Shown here: positions 1 to 9,539 of the stretch, in pieces
How the letters are laid out: each line of letters starts with the position of its first letter
How positions within the stretch are numbered: position 1 is the stretch's first letter
Origin: Candidatus Endonucleibacter bathymodioli
GTDB taxonomy: Bacteria; Pseudomonadota; Gammaproteobacteria; Pseudomonadales; Endozoicomonadaceae
Direction: 5' to 3'
Assembly (NCBI GenBank): GCA_030674915.1
Contig: JASXSV010000003.1
Coordinates: 124,001-188,000, forward strand
DNA: 64,000 bases
The notes under the pieces: generated by a model
The model's database searches: none
Seen by the model: only the letters and a program-made list of their open reading frames with translations
What the model was told of the DNA's origin: nothing
Position numbers and translations under genes: made by a program

Positions 1-843
1 CGGGCCCGTGGAACAGATATGAAAAAGTTAGCAGAAAGAGGGGTCGAGATCTTTTTCACTCAAGTCTTTCGTGATCGCTTTTTTCATGCAGATATGCACC
101 CAGGCAATATTTTTATTGACATTGATAATCCGTCTGAGCCCCGTTACATAGGTATTGATTGCGGTATTATCGGGACCTTGGAGCCAGAAGACCAGCGCTA
201 TCTTGCTGGGAATCTGCTGGCATTCTTCCGCAGGGATTATCGTAAAGTTGCCCAGTTACATATAGACTCAGGATGGGTGCCGAGGAATACTCATGTTGGT
301 GAGCTGGAATCTGCCATTAGAACAGTATGCGAACCTATTTTTGAAAAACCGCTCAAAGACATCTCTTTTGGGCAACTGTTGGTACGCTTATTTCAGACAG
401 CTAGACGGTTTAACATGGAAATTCAGCCGCAGCTAGTGTTACTTGAGAAAACCCTTCTCAATGTTGAAGGGCTGGGTAGGCTTCTGTATCCTGATCTAGA
501 TTTATGGAATACTGCACAACCATTTTTGGAAGAATGGATGAAAAATCAGGTTAGGCCTTCCTCTGTATTTCGGTCTTTTAGGGAAAATAGTGCAGAATGG
601 TTGCTCAATGCCCCGGCGCTAACTCACCAGGTAGCATCAAGCTTCAGACAGATGGTGGAGCAGCAGGAACATCTAATACGAGCACAGAGAGACACGGATA
701 AGCGTTTAGTAAGAAGCCACCGGCTGGGTATAGGGGTTGTTGTATTAGCAACTGCCGGAGTATTTTTCCCATCACTTCTGGCAGGATTGTCCCCAATGGA
801 GGTATTATTGGGAGGTTTATGTGTCTGGCTCCTTGTCCACTAA
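1..843 (+). CDS. ubiB: UbiB, ubiquinone biosynthesis accessory kinase-like protein (C-terminal part)
   Basis: The reading frame is open from base 1, so the gene starts upstream of the window; about 280 C-terminal residues are present. UbiB belongs to the ABC1/ADCK atypical kinase family and supports ubiquinone synthesis at the inner membrane. The segment shows the family motif HADMHPGN followed by a DCGIIG motif (equivalent of the kinase DFG), then the conserved block around [12 protein letters not shown]. The C-terminus has two hydrophobic membrane segments (about the last 40 residues). It is followed after 267 bp by tatA, the usual gammaproteobacterial ubiB-tatABC order. I see no disruption in the part present. 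Confidence 0.95.
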   Translation, partial: RARGTDMKKLAERGVEIFFTQVFRDRFFHADMHPGNIFIDIDNPSEPRYIGIDCGIIGTLEPEDQRYLAGNLLAFFRRDYRKVAQLHIDSGWVPRNTHVGELESAIRTVCEPIFEKPLKDISFGQLLVRLFQTARRFNMEIQPQLVLLEKTLLNVEGLGRLLYPDLDLWNTAQPFLEEWMKNQVRPSSVFRSFRENSAEWLLNAPALTHQVASSFRQMVEQQEHLIRAQRDTDKRLVRSHRLGIGVVVLATAGVFFPSLLAGLSPMEVLLGGLCVWLLVH

Positions 844-1110
844 TATATTGATGGAATCTTATGATGATACTCATCACTGACGCCAGCTGGTTATTTTCCT
901 GGTTTGTGAAAGAATATAGTGAGCGGTACCTAGCTTAATGAGCAGCAAGATACCATAGCCGCAAACAAACCCTTTACCTTCAAGGGTAATGGGTATATAT
1001 CTCAACGTATGAAGGCTGCCTCTGCGAAAACGAATAAGTGCCTATTGCTATATTCTTATAGCTTTTCTAAAAAAAGAAACAGCCTCCTTTGAGTAGGTAG
1101 AGGAATACAT

Positions 1111-1323
1111 ATGGGTTTTGGTGGTATCAGTATCTGGCAGCTTCTTATTATTTTGCTGATCATTGTCATGCTCTTTGGTACGAAAAAGCTGCGCTCATTG
1201 GGCACTGACTTAGGAAGTGCTGTTAAAGGGTTTAAGAAAGCCATTAATTCTGACGATCAGCCTAACGCACAGGCTAAACCTCTGGAGTCAGATGACGCTA
1301 AAGACTCTGAGAAGCAATCTTGA
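1111..1323 (+). CDS. tatA: Sec-independent translocase subunit TatA
   Basis: TatA oligomers form the pore-like part of the twin-arginine translocase, which exports folded proteins across the inner membrane. The 70-residue product has the typical short periplasmic N-terminus, one transmembrane helix (about residues 7-21), the FGxKKL hinge ([10 protein letters not shown]) and an amphipathic helix ending GFKKAI, then a short acidic tail. It is slightly shorter than E. coli TatA (89). A purine-rich site (GGTAGAGGA) precedes the ATG. tatB and tatC follow on the same strand, but after an unusually long 276-bp gap. Confidence 0.95.
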   Translation: MGFGGISIWQLLIILLIIVMLFGTKKLRSLGTDLGSAVKGFKKAINSDDQPNAQAKPLESDDAKDSEKQS

Positions 1324-1599
1324 AATCTGAGAAACAATACTAAAAAGTTGTACTACTATAGTGATCACGGTAAGTTGACCTAAAGAACGTACTCCTCGTT
1401 AAGTATCTAGGTTATGCTCAAAATAACTGGAGATACAGTTAACACCTAGCTACCTTTAAATATGAGGTGTATATTCGCTTTACCAGAGTGGCTGTTTATC
1501 CTTCATTTCTTACGTTTTTTACGTTTTTTGCGTTTTTTACGTGCAAATTGTTAGACTTCTTCTAGGTAAAATTATCAATTACAGGGTGCGTGAACTGTT
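1324..1599. other. tatA-tatB intergenic gap with a short tandem repeat
   Basis: This 276-bp spacer is long for tatA-tatB, which are usually nearly adjacent. It contains three copies of a 9-bp unit (ACGTTTTTT, third copy GCGTTTTTT) at about 1512-1540. At 1412-1440 it has a segment that resembles a stretch in the rpmJ-rpsM gap (15067-15097). No open frame or clear promoter was recognised. Confidence 0.6.
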
Positions 1600-1986
1600 G
1601 TGCTAGATATTGGTTTTACAGAGCTGCTACTGGTCGCCATTATTGCTCTCGTGGTACTGGGACCAAAACGTTTACCGGAAGCAATCAGGGTATCTATTTA
1701 CTGGGCCGGCAAATTACGCCGTAGCTTTCAGTCAATGAAAGAAGAACTTGAGCGAGAAATTGGTGCTGATGAAATCAAACAGCAGCTATATAACGAAGCT
1801 ATTATGAAAGAGCACAGTAAAGATCATGACCAGATCCAGCATGAAGAAAAGGGATTTGTTGTCGGAGATAAGCAAGGCTTCTCCCAACTAAACGCTGTGA
1901 CTGAATCAACTAAAGAGTCTAATGTCATCACAGATCACCAGTGTGACCTGACGCCATGTAATCAGCCAGGTAAAAACAAGTTGTAA
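1600..1986 (+). CDS. tatB: Sec-independent translocase subunit TatB
   Basis: TatB forms the substrate receptor of the twin-arginine translocase together with TatC. The start is GTG, chosen because the family N-terminus [12 protein letters not shown] begins exactly there. A transmembrane helix (about 6-21) is followed by [11 protein letters not shown], the TatB hinge and amphipathic helix. The remaining tail to residue 128 is acidic and low in conservation, as is normal for TatB. tatC starts 5 bp after the stop codon, so the two are co-transcribed. Confidence 0.94.
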   Translation: MLDIGFTELLLVAIIALVVLGPKRLPEAIRVSIYWAGKLRRSFQSMKEELEREIGADEIKQQLYNEAIMKEHSKDHDQIQHEEKGFVVGDKQGFSQLNAVTESTKESNVITDHQCDLTPCNQPGKNKL

Positions 1987-1991
1987 CTACA

Positions 1992-2729
1992 ATGATTGAT
2001 CTGCAGGAATCCCCCAGGAAAAATCGTGAACAGCCCCTTTTGCAGCATTTACTTGAGTTTAGAAGCAGAATTCTGAAAAGTCTATTTGCGGTGCTCGTGG
2101 TTTTTGTAGGTCTGTTCTATTTTGCGAATGATATCTACTTGTTTATCTCTGAGCCTCTGCGGTCTCTACTTCCTGCTGGTAGCAGCATGATTGCTACGGA
2201 AGTTGCTTCACCATTTTTAGCTCCATTTAAGCTAACAATGGTGTTGTCATTTTTTATTGCTATCCCATTTGTTTTACATCAGCTTTGGGGGTTTATTTCC
2301 CCTGGCCTTTACCTCCATGAGAAGCGTATTGCTATTCCCTTGCTGACGGTCAGTGTATTGTTGTTTTATTCGGGTGTCAGCTTTGCCTATTTTGCTGTTT
2401 TTCCAATACTTTTTGCATTTTTCACTTCTACTGGGCCTGAGTCGGTAACAATAATGACGGACATCAACCATTATCTGGATTTTATCCTTAAACTATTTTT
2501 TGCTTTTGGCGTGGCTTTTGAGATTCCAGTGGCAACTATTTTACTTGTATGGTCAAAGGTAACGACAACTAAAAGTCTTAGCAAAAAAAGACCCTATGTT
2601 ATCGTAGGCTGTTTCATTATCGGCATGCTATTAACCCCCCCAGATATTCTTTCTCAGACTTTGTTAGCTATTCCTATGTGGCTGCTATTTGAATTAGGTA
2701 TTTTATTGTCCAAGCTAATAAAAATATAG
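1992..2729 (+). CDS. tatC: Sec-independent translocase subunit TatC
   Basis: TatC is the polytopic core of the Tat translocase and binds the twin-arginine signal. The 245-residue product has the conserved N-terminal HLLEFRSRILKS segment, six hydrophobic segments, the IPFVLHQLWGFISPGLYLHE loop and FAFGVAFEIPV, all typical of TatC. Length is normal. No tatD follows; downstream lies a decayed transposase, so the tat cluster ends here. Confidence 0.96.
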   Translation: MIDLQESPRKNREQPLLQHLLEFRSRILKSLFAVLVVFVGLFYFANDIYLFISEPLRSLLPAGSSMIATEVASPFLAPFKLTMVLSFFIAIPFVLHQLWGFISPGLYLHEKRIAIPLLTVSVLLFYSGVSFAYFAVFPILFAFFTSTGPESVTIMTDINHYLDFILKLFFAFGVAFEIPVATILLVWSKVTTTKSLSKKRPYVIVGCFIIGMLLTPPDILSQTLLAIPMWLLFELGILLSKLIKI

Positions 2730-3039
2730 AGTGGATTCAAGCTTGAAGCACATCGCAATCTAAACACCTCAGGCAGATCCATACCCGTTGCCATTGAAGA
2801 TGCTTGATTCTGAAACTATTTCCTACACTCTCAGCTCATGCCAAAAATCAACCTCAGCTCACAGCAAAAAACAGACCTATAGTCACGCCACAAGAACGCG
2901 CCACCCATGAATTTTACCTCATTAAAACGGCATTGCTAGCTTCGGAAGGCTATCCTGTATCATCTTTTGCTCAGGCGTTGAGAAAAAGCGAGCTCCTCAT
3001 TATGAGACTACCCGTAAAAGAAAAAACTGATGTCTGAAA

Positions 3040-3531
3040 ACCGAAAGGAGTGCCCACAAATTCCATTTTCAAAAACAGGTTGAGTTTGTGGAACACTATT
3101 AAGCTTTTATGACTTCATTACCAGCGGACGAGGTGGTACTTTTTCTTGATACCGCTCATCCAACGCAGGCTACTAACATCACCTAAGAGTGGATTAGAAA
3201 ATGGACTGATAAAATAATTAACGAAACGGGAAGCATCACTCGACTAAACATTATCATCGCTATTGATCTGGACAATATGTCAGCAACTTTTTTGATCAAT
3301 TCAAGACCTGTTATGGCGTAGTTATTATTAGGTTTACCAAAAAAACCAGGGATATTTATGCGCCAATGTGAGTTATTCACATGGTTCTTGACAGTACTGA
3401 CACCATCGTTTTCAAAAGATGGCAAAGAAAGACAAAAAGTTGAGAAATTGGAAATCAAGCTACATGACCTTCCGCCTTACAGCCCAAACCTGAACCCAGT
3501 TAAGAGGCTAACTATGGACGGTCATAAATGA
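3040..3531 (+). pseudogene. Decayed IS630-type transposase
   Basis: Read with frame changes and internal stops, this stretch encodes pieces of the DDE domain of an IS630-family transposase: LPADEVVLFLDTAHPTQAT, then a degraded middle part with GSITRLNIIIAID, and finally LHDLPPYSPNLNPVKRL near 3451-3510. The PPYSPxLNPxE-like end is a hallmark of the family, here with the glutamate altered. Stop codons interrupt it, so it is not functional. It separates tatC from the S10 operon. The part before 3040 is too degraded to assign. Confidence 0.7.
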
Positions 3532-3686
3532 ATATACCAGGTATATTATTGCTATTTGAAGATTGTGCCTTCCATGATACAGCCAAAAAACCAAATAAAA
3601 TACTTATTTTTAACGACATAAGTATTGAAAATTCTGTTAAAATAGGCGCACTTCAGGACATGATATTATATTTAGTTACACATGTG

Positions 3687-3715
3687 TTGACAGACGGCTT
3701 AGTATTTTGTATTAT
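3687..3715 (+). promoter_or_regulatory. Probable sigma-70 promoter of the S10 operon
   Basis: A consensus -35 box TTGACA (3687-3692) is separated by exactly 17 bp from a good -10 box TATTAT (3710-3715). It lies about 70 bp upstream of rpsJ on the same strand and there is no other gene between. This would give a short leader of about 60 nt that includes a small hairpin (AGTGAT/ATCACT near 3733-3749), much shorter than the E. coli S10 leader. Confidence 0.8.
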
Positions 3716-3783
3716 ATTTTGTCTTTTGCCTGAGTGATATGGATCACTAGGTCAAGTTCTTTATAACCATGGTTTAGCACAAA

Positions 3784-4104
3784 ATGAGTCAAACTAAAAC
3801 TCAGCAAATCCGTATTCGCCTTAAGGCATTTGATCATCGTTTGATCGACCAGTCTACACAGGAGATCGTTGATACGGCGAAACGCACTGGAGCTCAAGTA
3901 CGCGGACCCATTCCGCTACCGACGAGAAAGGAGCGATTTACAATTCTAATTTCTCCTCACGTCAATAAGGATGCTCGGGATCAGTACGAAATTCGTACTC
4001 ATAAACGCATTCTTGATATTATTGAACCCACTGAAAAAACCGTAGACGCGCTGATGAAGCTGGATCTAGCGACAGGTGTTGAAGTACAGATTAGTCTCGG
4101 TTAA
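3784..4104 (+). CDS. rpsJ: 30S ribosomal protein S10
   Basis: S10 sits in the 30S head and also serves as NusE in antitermination. The product (106 residues) is almost colinear with E. coli S10, with [14 protein letters not shown] near the start and [14 protein letters not shown] and EIRTHKR motifs in place. It is the first gene of the S10-spc-alpha block and has a consensus promoter close upstream. The str operon genes that often precede it are not present. The next gene, rplC, begins only after 285 bp, an unusually large gap that holds RNA-like sequence. Confidence 0.97.
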   Translation: MSQTKTQQIRIRLKAFDHRLIDQSTQEIVDTAKRTGAQVRGPIPLPTRKERFTILISPHVNKDARDQYEIRTHKRILDIIEPTEKTVDALMKLDLATGVEVQISLG

Positions 4105-4256
4105 TGATGTCTTTAGTGTGTTTCGATAAAAAGATTGCGCAAAGCTAACATCGCGGTGTTAGTAGGGAGAAATTACTTTTTATGTTTATTTATCACGGCT
4201 GAAGTAGTGCGAATTTTAAACCGCTTACCGACAGCTAAGTGATTAGAGTAGCCAGT

Positions 4257-4284
4257 CCCCTCCTGTATTCTTAGGCACGAGGGG
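4257..4284 (+). promoter_or_regulatory. Hairpin in the rpsJ-rplC spacer
   Basis: CCCCTC (4257-4262) can pair with GAGGGG (4279-4284) across a 16-nt loop. A second, smaller hairpin CTAACA/TGTTAG lies at 4145-4162. Both sit in the 285-bp untranslated spacer between rpsJ and rplC, upstream of the 23S-like segment. There is no T-run after either, so they are not obvious terminators; a leader-RNA role is inference. Confidence 0.45.
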
Positions 4285-4309
4285 TGGCGTGTAGTAATTA
4301 TGGCTTTCC

Positions 4310-4384
4310 GAGCTAAATTGACTGTTTGTGTAACGCTTTGAAATGAGCGGCCATAGTGGGTGACAGCCCCGTACGCATGAGAGG
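4310..4384 (+). promoter_or_regulatory. 23S rRNA domain I look-alike immediately before rplC
   Basis: The segment ending just before the rplC ribosome binding site closely resembles a part of 23S rRNA domain I: GCGGCCATAGTGGGTG followed by ACAGCCCCGTACGC, and before it AACGCTTTGAAATGAG, matching the AACGCTCTGGAAAG stretch of gammaproteobacterial 23S. In E. coli, protein L4 binds this part of 23S (around nt 295-343) and regulates the S10 operon through a leader that mimics it. Here the look-alike is next to rplC-rplD (L3-L4). It may be a mimic used for autoregulation or a transposed rRNA fragment; the comparison is from memory of 23S sequences. Confidence 0.6.
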
Positions 4385-4389
4385 TAAAA

Positions 4390-5037
4390 ATGACTGTTGG
4401 ATTAGTCGGCAAAAAGTGTGGAATGACTCGTATTTTTACTGAAGACGGTGTTTCTATACCGGTTACTGTTGTTGAAGTTGATCTTAATCGCGTATCCCAA
4501 GTCAGGACCAAGAGCGTTGATGGCTACAACGCAATACAAGTAACAGTTGGATCCAAGAAAAGTAGCCGTGTAAATAAGCCTAAAGCCGGTCATTTCGCCA
4601 AAGCTGGTATAGAAGCTGGTCGCGGTCTTTGGGAGTTTCTTGTTGATGAGAAGGCTGAGTATAAACTGGGGGAAGTAATTAGCGTTGATTTGTTCCAGCA
4701 AGGACAGAAGGTGGATGTTACTGGACGATCAAAAGGCAAGGGCTTTCAGGGGGTTATCAAACGATGGAACTTTAGCATGCAGGACGCAACACATGGTAAC
4801 TCTTTGTCTCACCGCGCGCCTGGCTCCATAGGACAGTGTCAAACTCCGGGCCGTGTTTTCAAAGGTAAAAAGATGTGTGGCCACATGGGTAGTGAAAGAA
4901 AGACAGTTCAATCTCTGTCCATTATTCGCATTGACTCTGAACGCAATCTATTACTGATCAAAGGCGCCCTGCCTGGTGCTACAGGAACTGATGTGATCGT
5001 GAAACCTGCAGTAAAAGTTAGCGGCGGAGTTGCGTAA
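4390..5037 (+). CDS. rplC: 50S ribosomal protein L3
   Basis: L3 is an early assembly protein of the large subunit that reaches the peptidyl transferase centre. The 215-residue product starts [19 protein letters not shown] as in the family and contains the conserved basic loop [11 protein letters not shown] and the [15 protein letters not shown] region, where a glutamine is methylated in E. coli. The ATG is preceded by GAGAGG. It overlaps rplD by one base (TAATG), so the two are translationally coupled. Confidence 0.97.
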   Translation: MTVGLVGKKCGMTRIFTEDGVSIPVTVVEVDLNRVSQVRTKSVDGYNAIQVTVGSKKSSRVNKPKAGHFAKAGIEAGRGLWEFLVDEKAEYKLGEVISVDLFQQGQKVDVTGRSKGKGFQGVIKRWNFSMQDATHGNSLSHRAPGSIGQCQTPGRVFKGKKMCGHMGSERKTVQSLSIIRIDSERNLLLIKGALPGATGTDVIVKPAVKVSGGVA

Positions 5038-5639
5038 TGAAGCTGAATGTTATGGGTGCAAGCGCTATCCAAGTTTCGGATCTAACCTTTGGCGTTGCGT
5101 TTAACGAACCACTGGTCCATCAGGCAGTTGTCGCATTTTTAGCTGGTGGACGGCAAGGTACGCGCGCGCAGAAGAGTCGCAGTGATGTCCGTGGCGGAGG
5201 TCGTAAGCCTTGGCGTCAGAAGGGTACTGGACGCGCTAGAGCTGGTACTATTCGCAGTCCAATTTGGCGAGGAGGTGGTACGACATTTGCCGCAAAACCC
5301 CAAGATCATACTCAGAAACTAAACAAGAAAATGTATCGTGGAGCTTTGCGTTCTATTCTATCGGAGCTCCTTCGACAGGAACGACTAATTGTCGTTGATC
5401 AATTTGCAGTAGAAACACCAAAAACGAAAGTAATGGTTGCTATGTTGAAAGAATGGAGTGCTAAAAGTACTCTGGTGATTGGGACAGAGGTTAGTCATAG
5501 TTTATACTTGGCAGCTCGTAACATCCCGTATGTGGATGTTTGTGACGTGCAAGGAGTTGATCCGGTTAGCCTAGTTTCCCATGAGAAAGTTATCATTACT
5601 GCTGCTGCCGTCAAGAAGTTTGAGGAGATACTGGGATGA
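5037..5639 (+). CDS. rplD: 50S ribosomal protein L4
   Basis: L4 lines the nascent-peptide exit tunnel and in E. coli is the autogenous repressor of the S10 operon. The product has 200 residues (201 in E. coli) with the conserved extended loop [20 protein letters not shown] and [16 protein letters not shown]. The start overlaps the rplC stop, and its own end overlaps rplW by four bases (ATGA). A 23S-like sequence upstream of rplC could be its regulatory target. Confidence 0.97.
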   Translation: MKLNVMGASAIQVSDLTFGVAFNEPLVHQAVVAFLAGGRQGTRAQKSRSDVRGGGRKPWRQKGTGRARAGTIRSPIWRGGGTTFAAKPQDHTQKLNKKMYRGALRSILSELLRQERLIVVDQFAVETPKTKVMVAMLKEWSAKSTLVIGTEVSHSLYLAARNIPYVDVCDVQGVDPVSLVSHEKVIITAAAVKKFEEILG

Positions 5640-5932
5640 ATCAGGAGCGCATCTATCAGGTTCTGCTTGGTCCACATGTTTCTGAAAAAACCACCGTGGT
5701 TGCCGATGCTCATGGTCAGTATGTTTTCAAGATCGACACAACTGCGACCAAGCGTGAAATTAAAAAAGCAGTTGAAACGCTGTTTGAGGTTAGCGTTAAG
5801 TCGGTCCAAACAGTGGTTATAAAGGGTAAGACCAAAGTTACTCGCAACCGTAAAGGTAAACGCTCAGACTGGAAAAAGGCGTATGTTAGTCTTGAACAGG
5901 GGCAGGAAATCGACTTTAATAGCGTGGAATGA
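5636..5932 (+). CDS. rplW: 50S ribosomal protein L23
   Basis: L23 surrounds the exit tunnel and is the docking site for trigger factor and the signal recognition particle. The 98-residue product begins [20 protein letters not shown] and contains [16 protein letters not shown] and a basic loop, as in the family. It overlaps rplD by four bases and rplB follows after 12 bp. Length is normal. Confidence 0.96.
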   Translation: MNQERIYQVLLGPHVSEKTTVVADAHGQYVFKIDTTATKREIKKAVETLFEVSVKSVQTVVIKGKTKVTRNRKGKRSDWKKAYVSLEQGQEIDFNSVE

Positions 5933-5944
5933 GGAGAGTAAGGT

Positions 5945-6772
5945 ATGGCCGTAGTTAAGTGTAAGCCGACCTCTCCTGGTCGCCGCTTTGTTGTTAAAGT
6001 TGTTAACTCTGATCTGTATAAGGGGCGCCCATATGCACCTTTGGTCAAGAAAAAAAGCAAATCCGGTGGACGAAATAATGCTGGGCGTATTACTGTTCGT
6101 CATCGCGGAGGTGGTCACAAACAGCATTATCGTGAAATAGACTTTCGCCGTAACAAAGATGGAATTTTAGCGGTTGTTGAGCGTTTGGAATATGACCCGA
6201 ACCGTACTGCGCATATCGCTTTGCTAAAGTATGCTGATGGTGAGCGTCGTTACATTTTGGCTCCTAAAAATGTAAAACCTGGTGATAAGCTGGTTTCTGG
6301 GCCGAATGCTCCATTCAAACCGGGCAATACATTGCCGCTACTTAATATTCCTCTAGGCACGGTTATACACTGTGTTGAGATGAAGCCGGGGAAAGGTGCC
6401 CAGATGATGCGTAGTGCTGGCTGCTCTGCTCAACTGGTCGCCCGTGAGGGAGTTTATGCAACTTTACGCCTACGTTCTGGCGAGATGCGAAAAGTTTTGG
6501 CTGACTGTCGCGCCACTCTGGGCGAAGCCTCTAACAGCGAGCATAGTTTGCGTGTTTTAGGTAAGGCTGGAGCTAAGCGCTGGCGTGGTGTTCGCCCAAC
6601 AGTTCGTGGCGTTGCCATGAATCCGGTAGATCACCCACACGGTGGAGGTGAAGGCCGTACTTCTGGCGGTCGTCATCCGGTGACTCCATGGGGTGTTCCG
6701 ACGAAGGGGCGTAAAACTCGCTCCAATAAGCGTACGGGAAAAATGATCCTGCGTCGTCGCAGCGCGAAGTAG
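5945..6772 (+). CDS. rplB: 50S ribosomal protein L2
   Basis: L2 is needed for subunit association and peptidyl transfer. The 275-residue product carries the signature [17 protein letters not shown] in the N-terminal RNA-binding domain and the C-terminal [14 protein letters not shown] motif with the key histidine. Length and ends match the family (273 in E. coli). An AGGAG-type site precedes the ATG. Confidence 0.98.
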   Translation: MAVVKCKPTSPGRRFVVKVVNSDLYKGRPYAPLVKKKSKSGGRNNAGRITVRHRGGGHKQHYREIDFRRNKDGILAVVERLEYDPNRTAHIALLKYADGERRYILAPKNVKPGDKLVSGPNAPFKPGNTLPLLNIPLGTVIHCVEMKPGKGAQMMRSAGCSAQLVAREGVYATLRLRSGEMRKVLADCRATLGEASNSEHSLRVLGKAGAKRWRGVRPTVRGVAMNPVDHPHGGGEGRTSGGRHPVTPWGVPTKGRKTRSNKRTGKMILRRRSAK

Positions 6773-6795
6773 GCCTAGATAGAGAGGATACGATA

Positions 6796-7074
6796 GTGCC
6801 ACGTTCTTTAAAAAAAGGACCTTTTGTCGACTTGCATTTATTGAAGAAAATCGAAGGTGCGGCTGATAGCGGCAACAAACGTCCAATTAAAACTTGGTCT
6901 CGCCGCTCCATGATTATTCCCACCATGGTAGGACTAACCATTGCTATTCATAATGGTCGTCAGCATGTACCTGTTTTCGTAAGCGAGGATATGGTTGGTC
7001 ACAAATTGGGTGAGTTTGCCGCAACCCGCACATACCGTGGCCATGCTGCAGACAAAAAAGTTAAAAGGCGCTAA
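6796..7074 (+). CDS. rpsS: 30S ribosomal protein S19
   Basis: S19 lies in the 30S head near the A-site finger. The start is GTG, chosen because the family begins PRSLKKGPF directly after it. The 92-residue product contains [20 protein letters not shown] and [16 protein letters not shown]. rplV starts 10 bp after the stop. Confidence 0.97.
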   Translation: MPRSLKKGPFVDLHLLKKIEGAADSGNKRPIKTWSRRSMIIPTMVGLTIAIHNGRQHVPVFVSEDMVGHKLGEFAATRTYRGHAADKKVKRR

Positions 7075-7084
7075 GGTGTAAGAG

Positions 7085-7423
7085 ATGAAAAATGAAGTAG
7101 CTGCTATTCACAAAGGAGCTCGTATTTCTGCCCAGAAGGTGCGTTTGGTTGCTGATCAGATTCGAGGTAAAAAGGTAGAAGAGGCTCTGAACTCTTTGAG
7201 TTTCAGTCCAAAAAAAGCTGCCGTTCTAGTTAAAAAAGTGCTTGAATCTGCAGTAGCAAATTCTGAGCACAATGAAGGCATGGATATTGACGAGCTGAAA
7301 GTTTCAACTATCTTCGTTGATGAGGGTGTTACTATGAAGCGTATTCGTCCCCGTGCCAAGGGTCGAGCTGATCGCATACTGAAGCGGTCTTGCCATATCA
7401 CGGTTAAGGTTGCAGAGGTTTAA
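7085..7423 (+). CDS. rplV: 50S ribosomal protein L22
   Basis: L22 binds all domains of 23S rRNA and its beta-hairpin lines the exit tunnel, where macrolide resistance changes occur. The 112-residue product has the conserved [20 protein letters not shown] helix and the hairpin segment [19 protein letters not shown]. No alteration of the hairpin is apparent. Confidence 0.97.
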   Translation: MKNEVAAIHKGARISAQKVRLVADQIRGKKVEEALNSLSFSPKKAAVLVKKVLESAVANSEHNEGMDIDELKVSTIFVDEGVTMKRIRPRAKGRADRILKRSCHITVKVAEV

Positions 7424-7434
7424 GGAGCGATTAG

Positions 7435-8142
7435 ATGGGTCAAAAAGTACATCCTAATGGAATTCGTCTTGGGATTGTGAAGTCTCACAGGTCTATTTGG
7501 TATGCCGCTGGTCGTGCTTTCGCTGACCAACTGAATGCTGATATAGCAGTTCGAAGTTATATTGAGAAAAAGTTGAGCAGTGCATCTGTTAGTCGCATTG
7601 ACATTCAGCGGCCTCCTCAAAGCGTTCGCGTTACCATTCATACTGCTCGGCCGGGCATCATTATTGGTAAAAAAGGAGAGGATGTCGAAAAATTGCGCAA
7701 GGCAATCACCAAAATTGTTGGTGTACCTGTACATATTTCGATTGAAGAGATTCGTCAACCTGAGCTGGATGCTATGCTGGTAGCTCAGAGTATTGCTAGC
7801 CAATTGGAGCGCCGGGTTATGTATCGACGCGCCATGAAACGCGCCATGCAAAACGCCATGCGTCTTGGAGCCAAGGGTGTAAAAGTTCAGATTAGCGGTC
7901 GTCTTAGAGGTGCTGAAATCGCTCGTACAGAGCGTTACAGCGAAGGTAGTGTGCCGTTGCATACACTCCGGGCAGATATCGATTATGCTGCTTATCAGGC
8001 TTTGACTACATACGGTATTCTTGGCGTTAAGGTTTGGATATTTAAAGGTGAAGTTATTGGCGGTCATGAGGTTGAAAAACCGAAAGAATCACCATCACCT
8101 GCCAAACTAGGCAAAAAACGGCCAGCAAGACAAGCTAAATAA
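7435..8142 (+). CDS. rpsC: 30S ribosomal protein S3
   Basis: S3 helps form the mRNA entry channel. The product has 235 residues. It starts [15 protein letters not shown], has a type II KH domain with the loop [17 protein letters not shown] sequence ([18 protein letters not shown]), and a C-terminal domain with [12 protein letters not shown] basic, proline-containing tail follows. Start and spacing to rplV (11 bp) are standard. Confidence 0.97.
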   Translation: MGQKVHPNGIRLGIVKSHRSIWYAAGRAFADQLNADIAVRSYIEKKLSSASVSRIDIQRPPQSVRVTIHTARPGIIIGKKGEDVEKLRKAITKIVGVPVHISIEEIRQPELDAMLVAQSIASQLERRVMYRRAMKRAMQNAMRLGAKGVKVQISGRLRGAEIARTERYSEGSVPLHTLRADIDYAAYQALTTYGILGVKVWIFKGEVIGGHEVEKPKESPSPAKLGKKRPARQAK

Positions 8143-8153
8143 GGAGTGCGGTA

Positions 8154-8567
8154 ATGTTACAGCCTAAGCGTACGAAATTTCGTAAGCAACACAAAGGTCG
8201 CAATCGTGGCTTGGCGCACAGCGGATCCAAAGTTAGCTTCGGTGAATACGCATTAAAAGCAATTGGGCGCGGACGCATAACTGCTCGTCAAATTGAGTCA
8301 GCTCGTCGTGCTATGACTCGGCACGTGAAACGAGGAGGGAAGATCTGGATCCGCATATTCCCTGACAAACCTATTACCCAAAAACCACTTGAGGTGCGCC
8401 AGGGTAAAGGCAAGGGAAACGTTGAATACTGGGTATGCCAGATTCAACCTGGTCGGGTTCTTTACGAAATAGATGGAGTGCCTGAAAACTTGGCTAGAGA
8501 GGCTTTTGCTTTGGCCGCGTCTAAACTGCCAGTGGAAACATCCTTCGTTAAGCGGAGCGTAATCTGA
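8154..8567 (+). CDS. rplP: 50S ribosomal protein L16
   Basis: L16 organises the A-site tRNA binding region of the large subunit. The 137-residue product begins [19 protein letters not shown] and contains [17 protein letters not shown] and [22 protein letters not shown]. The stop overlaps the rpmC start by one base (TGATG). Confidence 0.97.
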   Translation: MLQPKRTKFRKQHKGRNRGLAHSGSKVSFGEYALKAIGRGRITARQIESARRAMTRHVKRGGKIWIRIFPDKPITQKPLEVRQGKGKGNVEYWVCQIQPGRVLYEIDGVPENLAREAFALAASKLPVETSFVKRSVI

Positions 8568-8767
8568 TGAAAGCTGAACAACTGCGAGATAACACCGCAG
8601 AAGAACTTAACATTAAGCTTTTTTCTTTACGACGGGAGCAATTTGATTTGCGTATGCGTAAATCTACGGGACAGCTAAATCAGAACCATTTACTTAAACT
8701 GGTTAGGCGTGATATTGCCCGAATAAAAACAGTATTGAACCAAAAAACAGGGTCGCAGCATGGTTGA
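8567..8767 (+). CDS. rpmC: 50S ribosomal protein L29
   Basis: L29 is a small two-helix protein near the exit tunnel. The 66-residue product has the family pattern [20 protein letters not shown] and ends with an [10 protein letters not shown] helix. It overlaps rplP by one base and rpsQ by eight, which implies coupled translation. Confidence 0.95.
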   Translation: MKAEQLRDNTAEELNIKLFSLRREQFDLRMRKSTGQLNQNHLLKLVRRDIARIKTVLNQKTGSQHG

Positions 8768-9023
8768 AAACAAGAAGGTTCGTACCCTGACCGGTAAGGT
8801 CGTAAGCGATAAAATGAATAAGACTGTTACAGTTCTCATTGAACGTCGGGTAACTCATCCGCTGTACGCTAAAATTGTAAAGCGGTCAACCAAGCTACAC
8901 GCTCATGATGAGAACAATGATTGTCGTACTGGGGATACTGTAACCATTAAAGCAACTCGCCCCTTTTCAAAGAGCAAAGCATTTGAGCTTGTTTCTATTG
9001 ATGAAAGAGCATCCCAAATTTAA
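8760..9023 (+). CDS. rpsQ: 30S ribosomal protein S17
   Basis: S17 is a primary 16S-binding protein with an OB fold. The 87-residue product shows [18 protein letters not shown] and [15 protein letters not shown], both family hallmarks. It is the last gene of the S10 part; a 128-bp gap follows before rplN, where E. coli has the spc promoter. Confidence 0.96.
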   Translation: MVENKKVRTLTGKVVSDKMNKTVTVLIERRVTHPLYAKIVKRSTKLHAHDENNDCRTGDTVTIKATRPFSKSKAFELVSIDERASQI

Positions 9024-9151
9024 GACCTTAGTAGTACTCTGGGCTTGCTTGATGGGTGTGCTTCGCAAGGGCTTGTGAGACGCCTAAGAGGCGAGCTTGT
9101 TTGCCGGTCGCGGTGAATATCCGTCTGCAGTTTTGCCTTGGAGAGTAAATA
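9024..9151. other. rpsQ-rplN spacer (boundary of S10 and spc parts)
   Basis: A 128-bp non-coding spacer. In E. coli the spc operon promoter lies at this position. It contains GACGCC...AGGCG-type short complementary segments near 9080-9092, but I could not identify a convincing -35/-10 pair or a terminator. Confidence 0.45.
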
Positions 9152-9520
9152 ATGATCCAGACAGAAACACAACTCGAAGTCGCTGATAACAGTGGCGCCC
9201 GTCGAGTTTTATGTATTAAGGTATTGGGTGGATCCCACCGCCGTTATGCTAGAATCGGTGACATCATTAAAGTCACTGTGAAGGAAGCAATTCCGCGCGG
9301 CAAGGTCAAAAAAGGCCAGGTGATGAATGCGGTAGTTGTACGCACACGCAAAGGAGTACGTCGTCCAGATGGCTCTTTGATCCGATTTGATAGCAATGCT
9401 GCTGTTCTACTGAACGCAAGCAACCAACCCGTTGGCACGCGTATCTTTGGCCCGGTGACTCGAGAACTGCGAGGTGAGCAGTTTATGAAGATTATTTCAC
9501 TGGCGCCTGAAGTGCTGTAG
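9152..9520 (+). CDS. rplN: 50S ribosomal protein L14
   Basis: L14 lies at the subunit interface and is the target of the silencing factor RsfS. The 122-residue product begins [19 protein letters not shown] and ends with the conserved [12 protein letters not shown]. It opens the spc section after a 128-bp gap. A GGAGAG site precedes the ATG. Confidence 0.98.
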   Translation: MIQTETQLEVADNSGARRVLCIKVLGGSHRRYARIGDIIKVTVKEAIPRGKVKKGQVMNAVVVRTRKGVRRPDGSLIRFDSNAAVLLNASNQPVGTRIFGPVTRELRGEQFMKIISLAPEVL

Positions 9521-9539
9521 TGAGGGGGGGGAAACAGGA

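Noticed and set aside
4105..4389. A 23S rRNA gene
   Set aside because: Only about 70 nt resemble 23S; the rest of the spacer and the downstream rplC do not. It is treated as a mimic or fragment.
7420..8067. Long minus-strand frames opposite rpsC (also 9492-10244 opposite rplN-rplX-rplE, and 15658-16224 opposite rpsK)
   Set aside because: They lie wholly opposite strongly conserved ribosomal protein genes and their products resemble no known protein.
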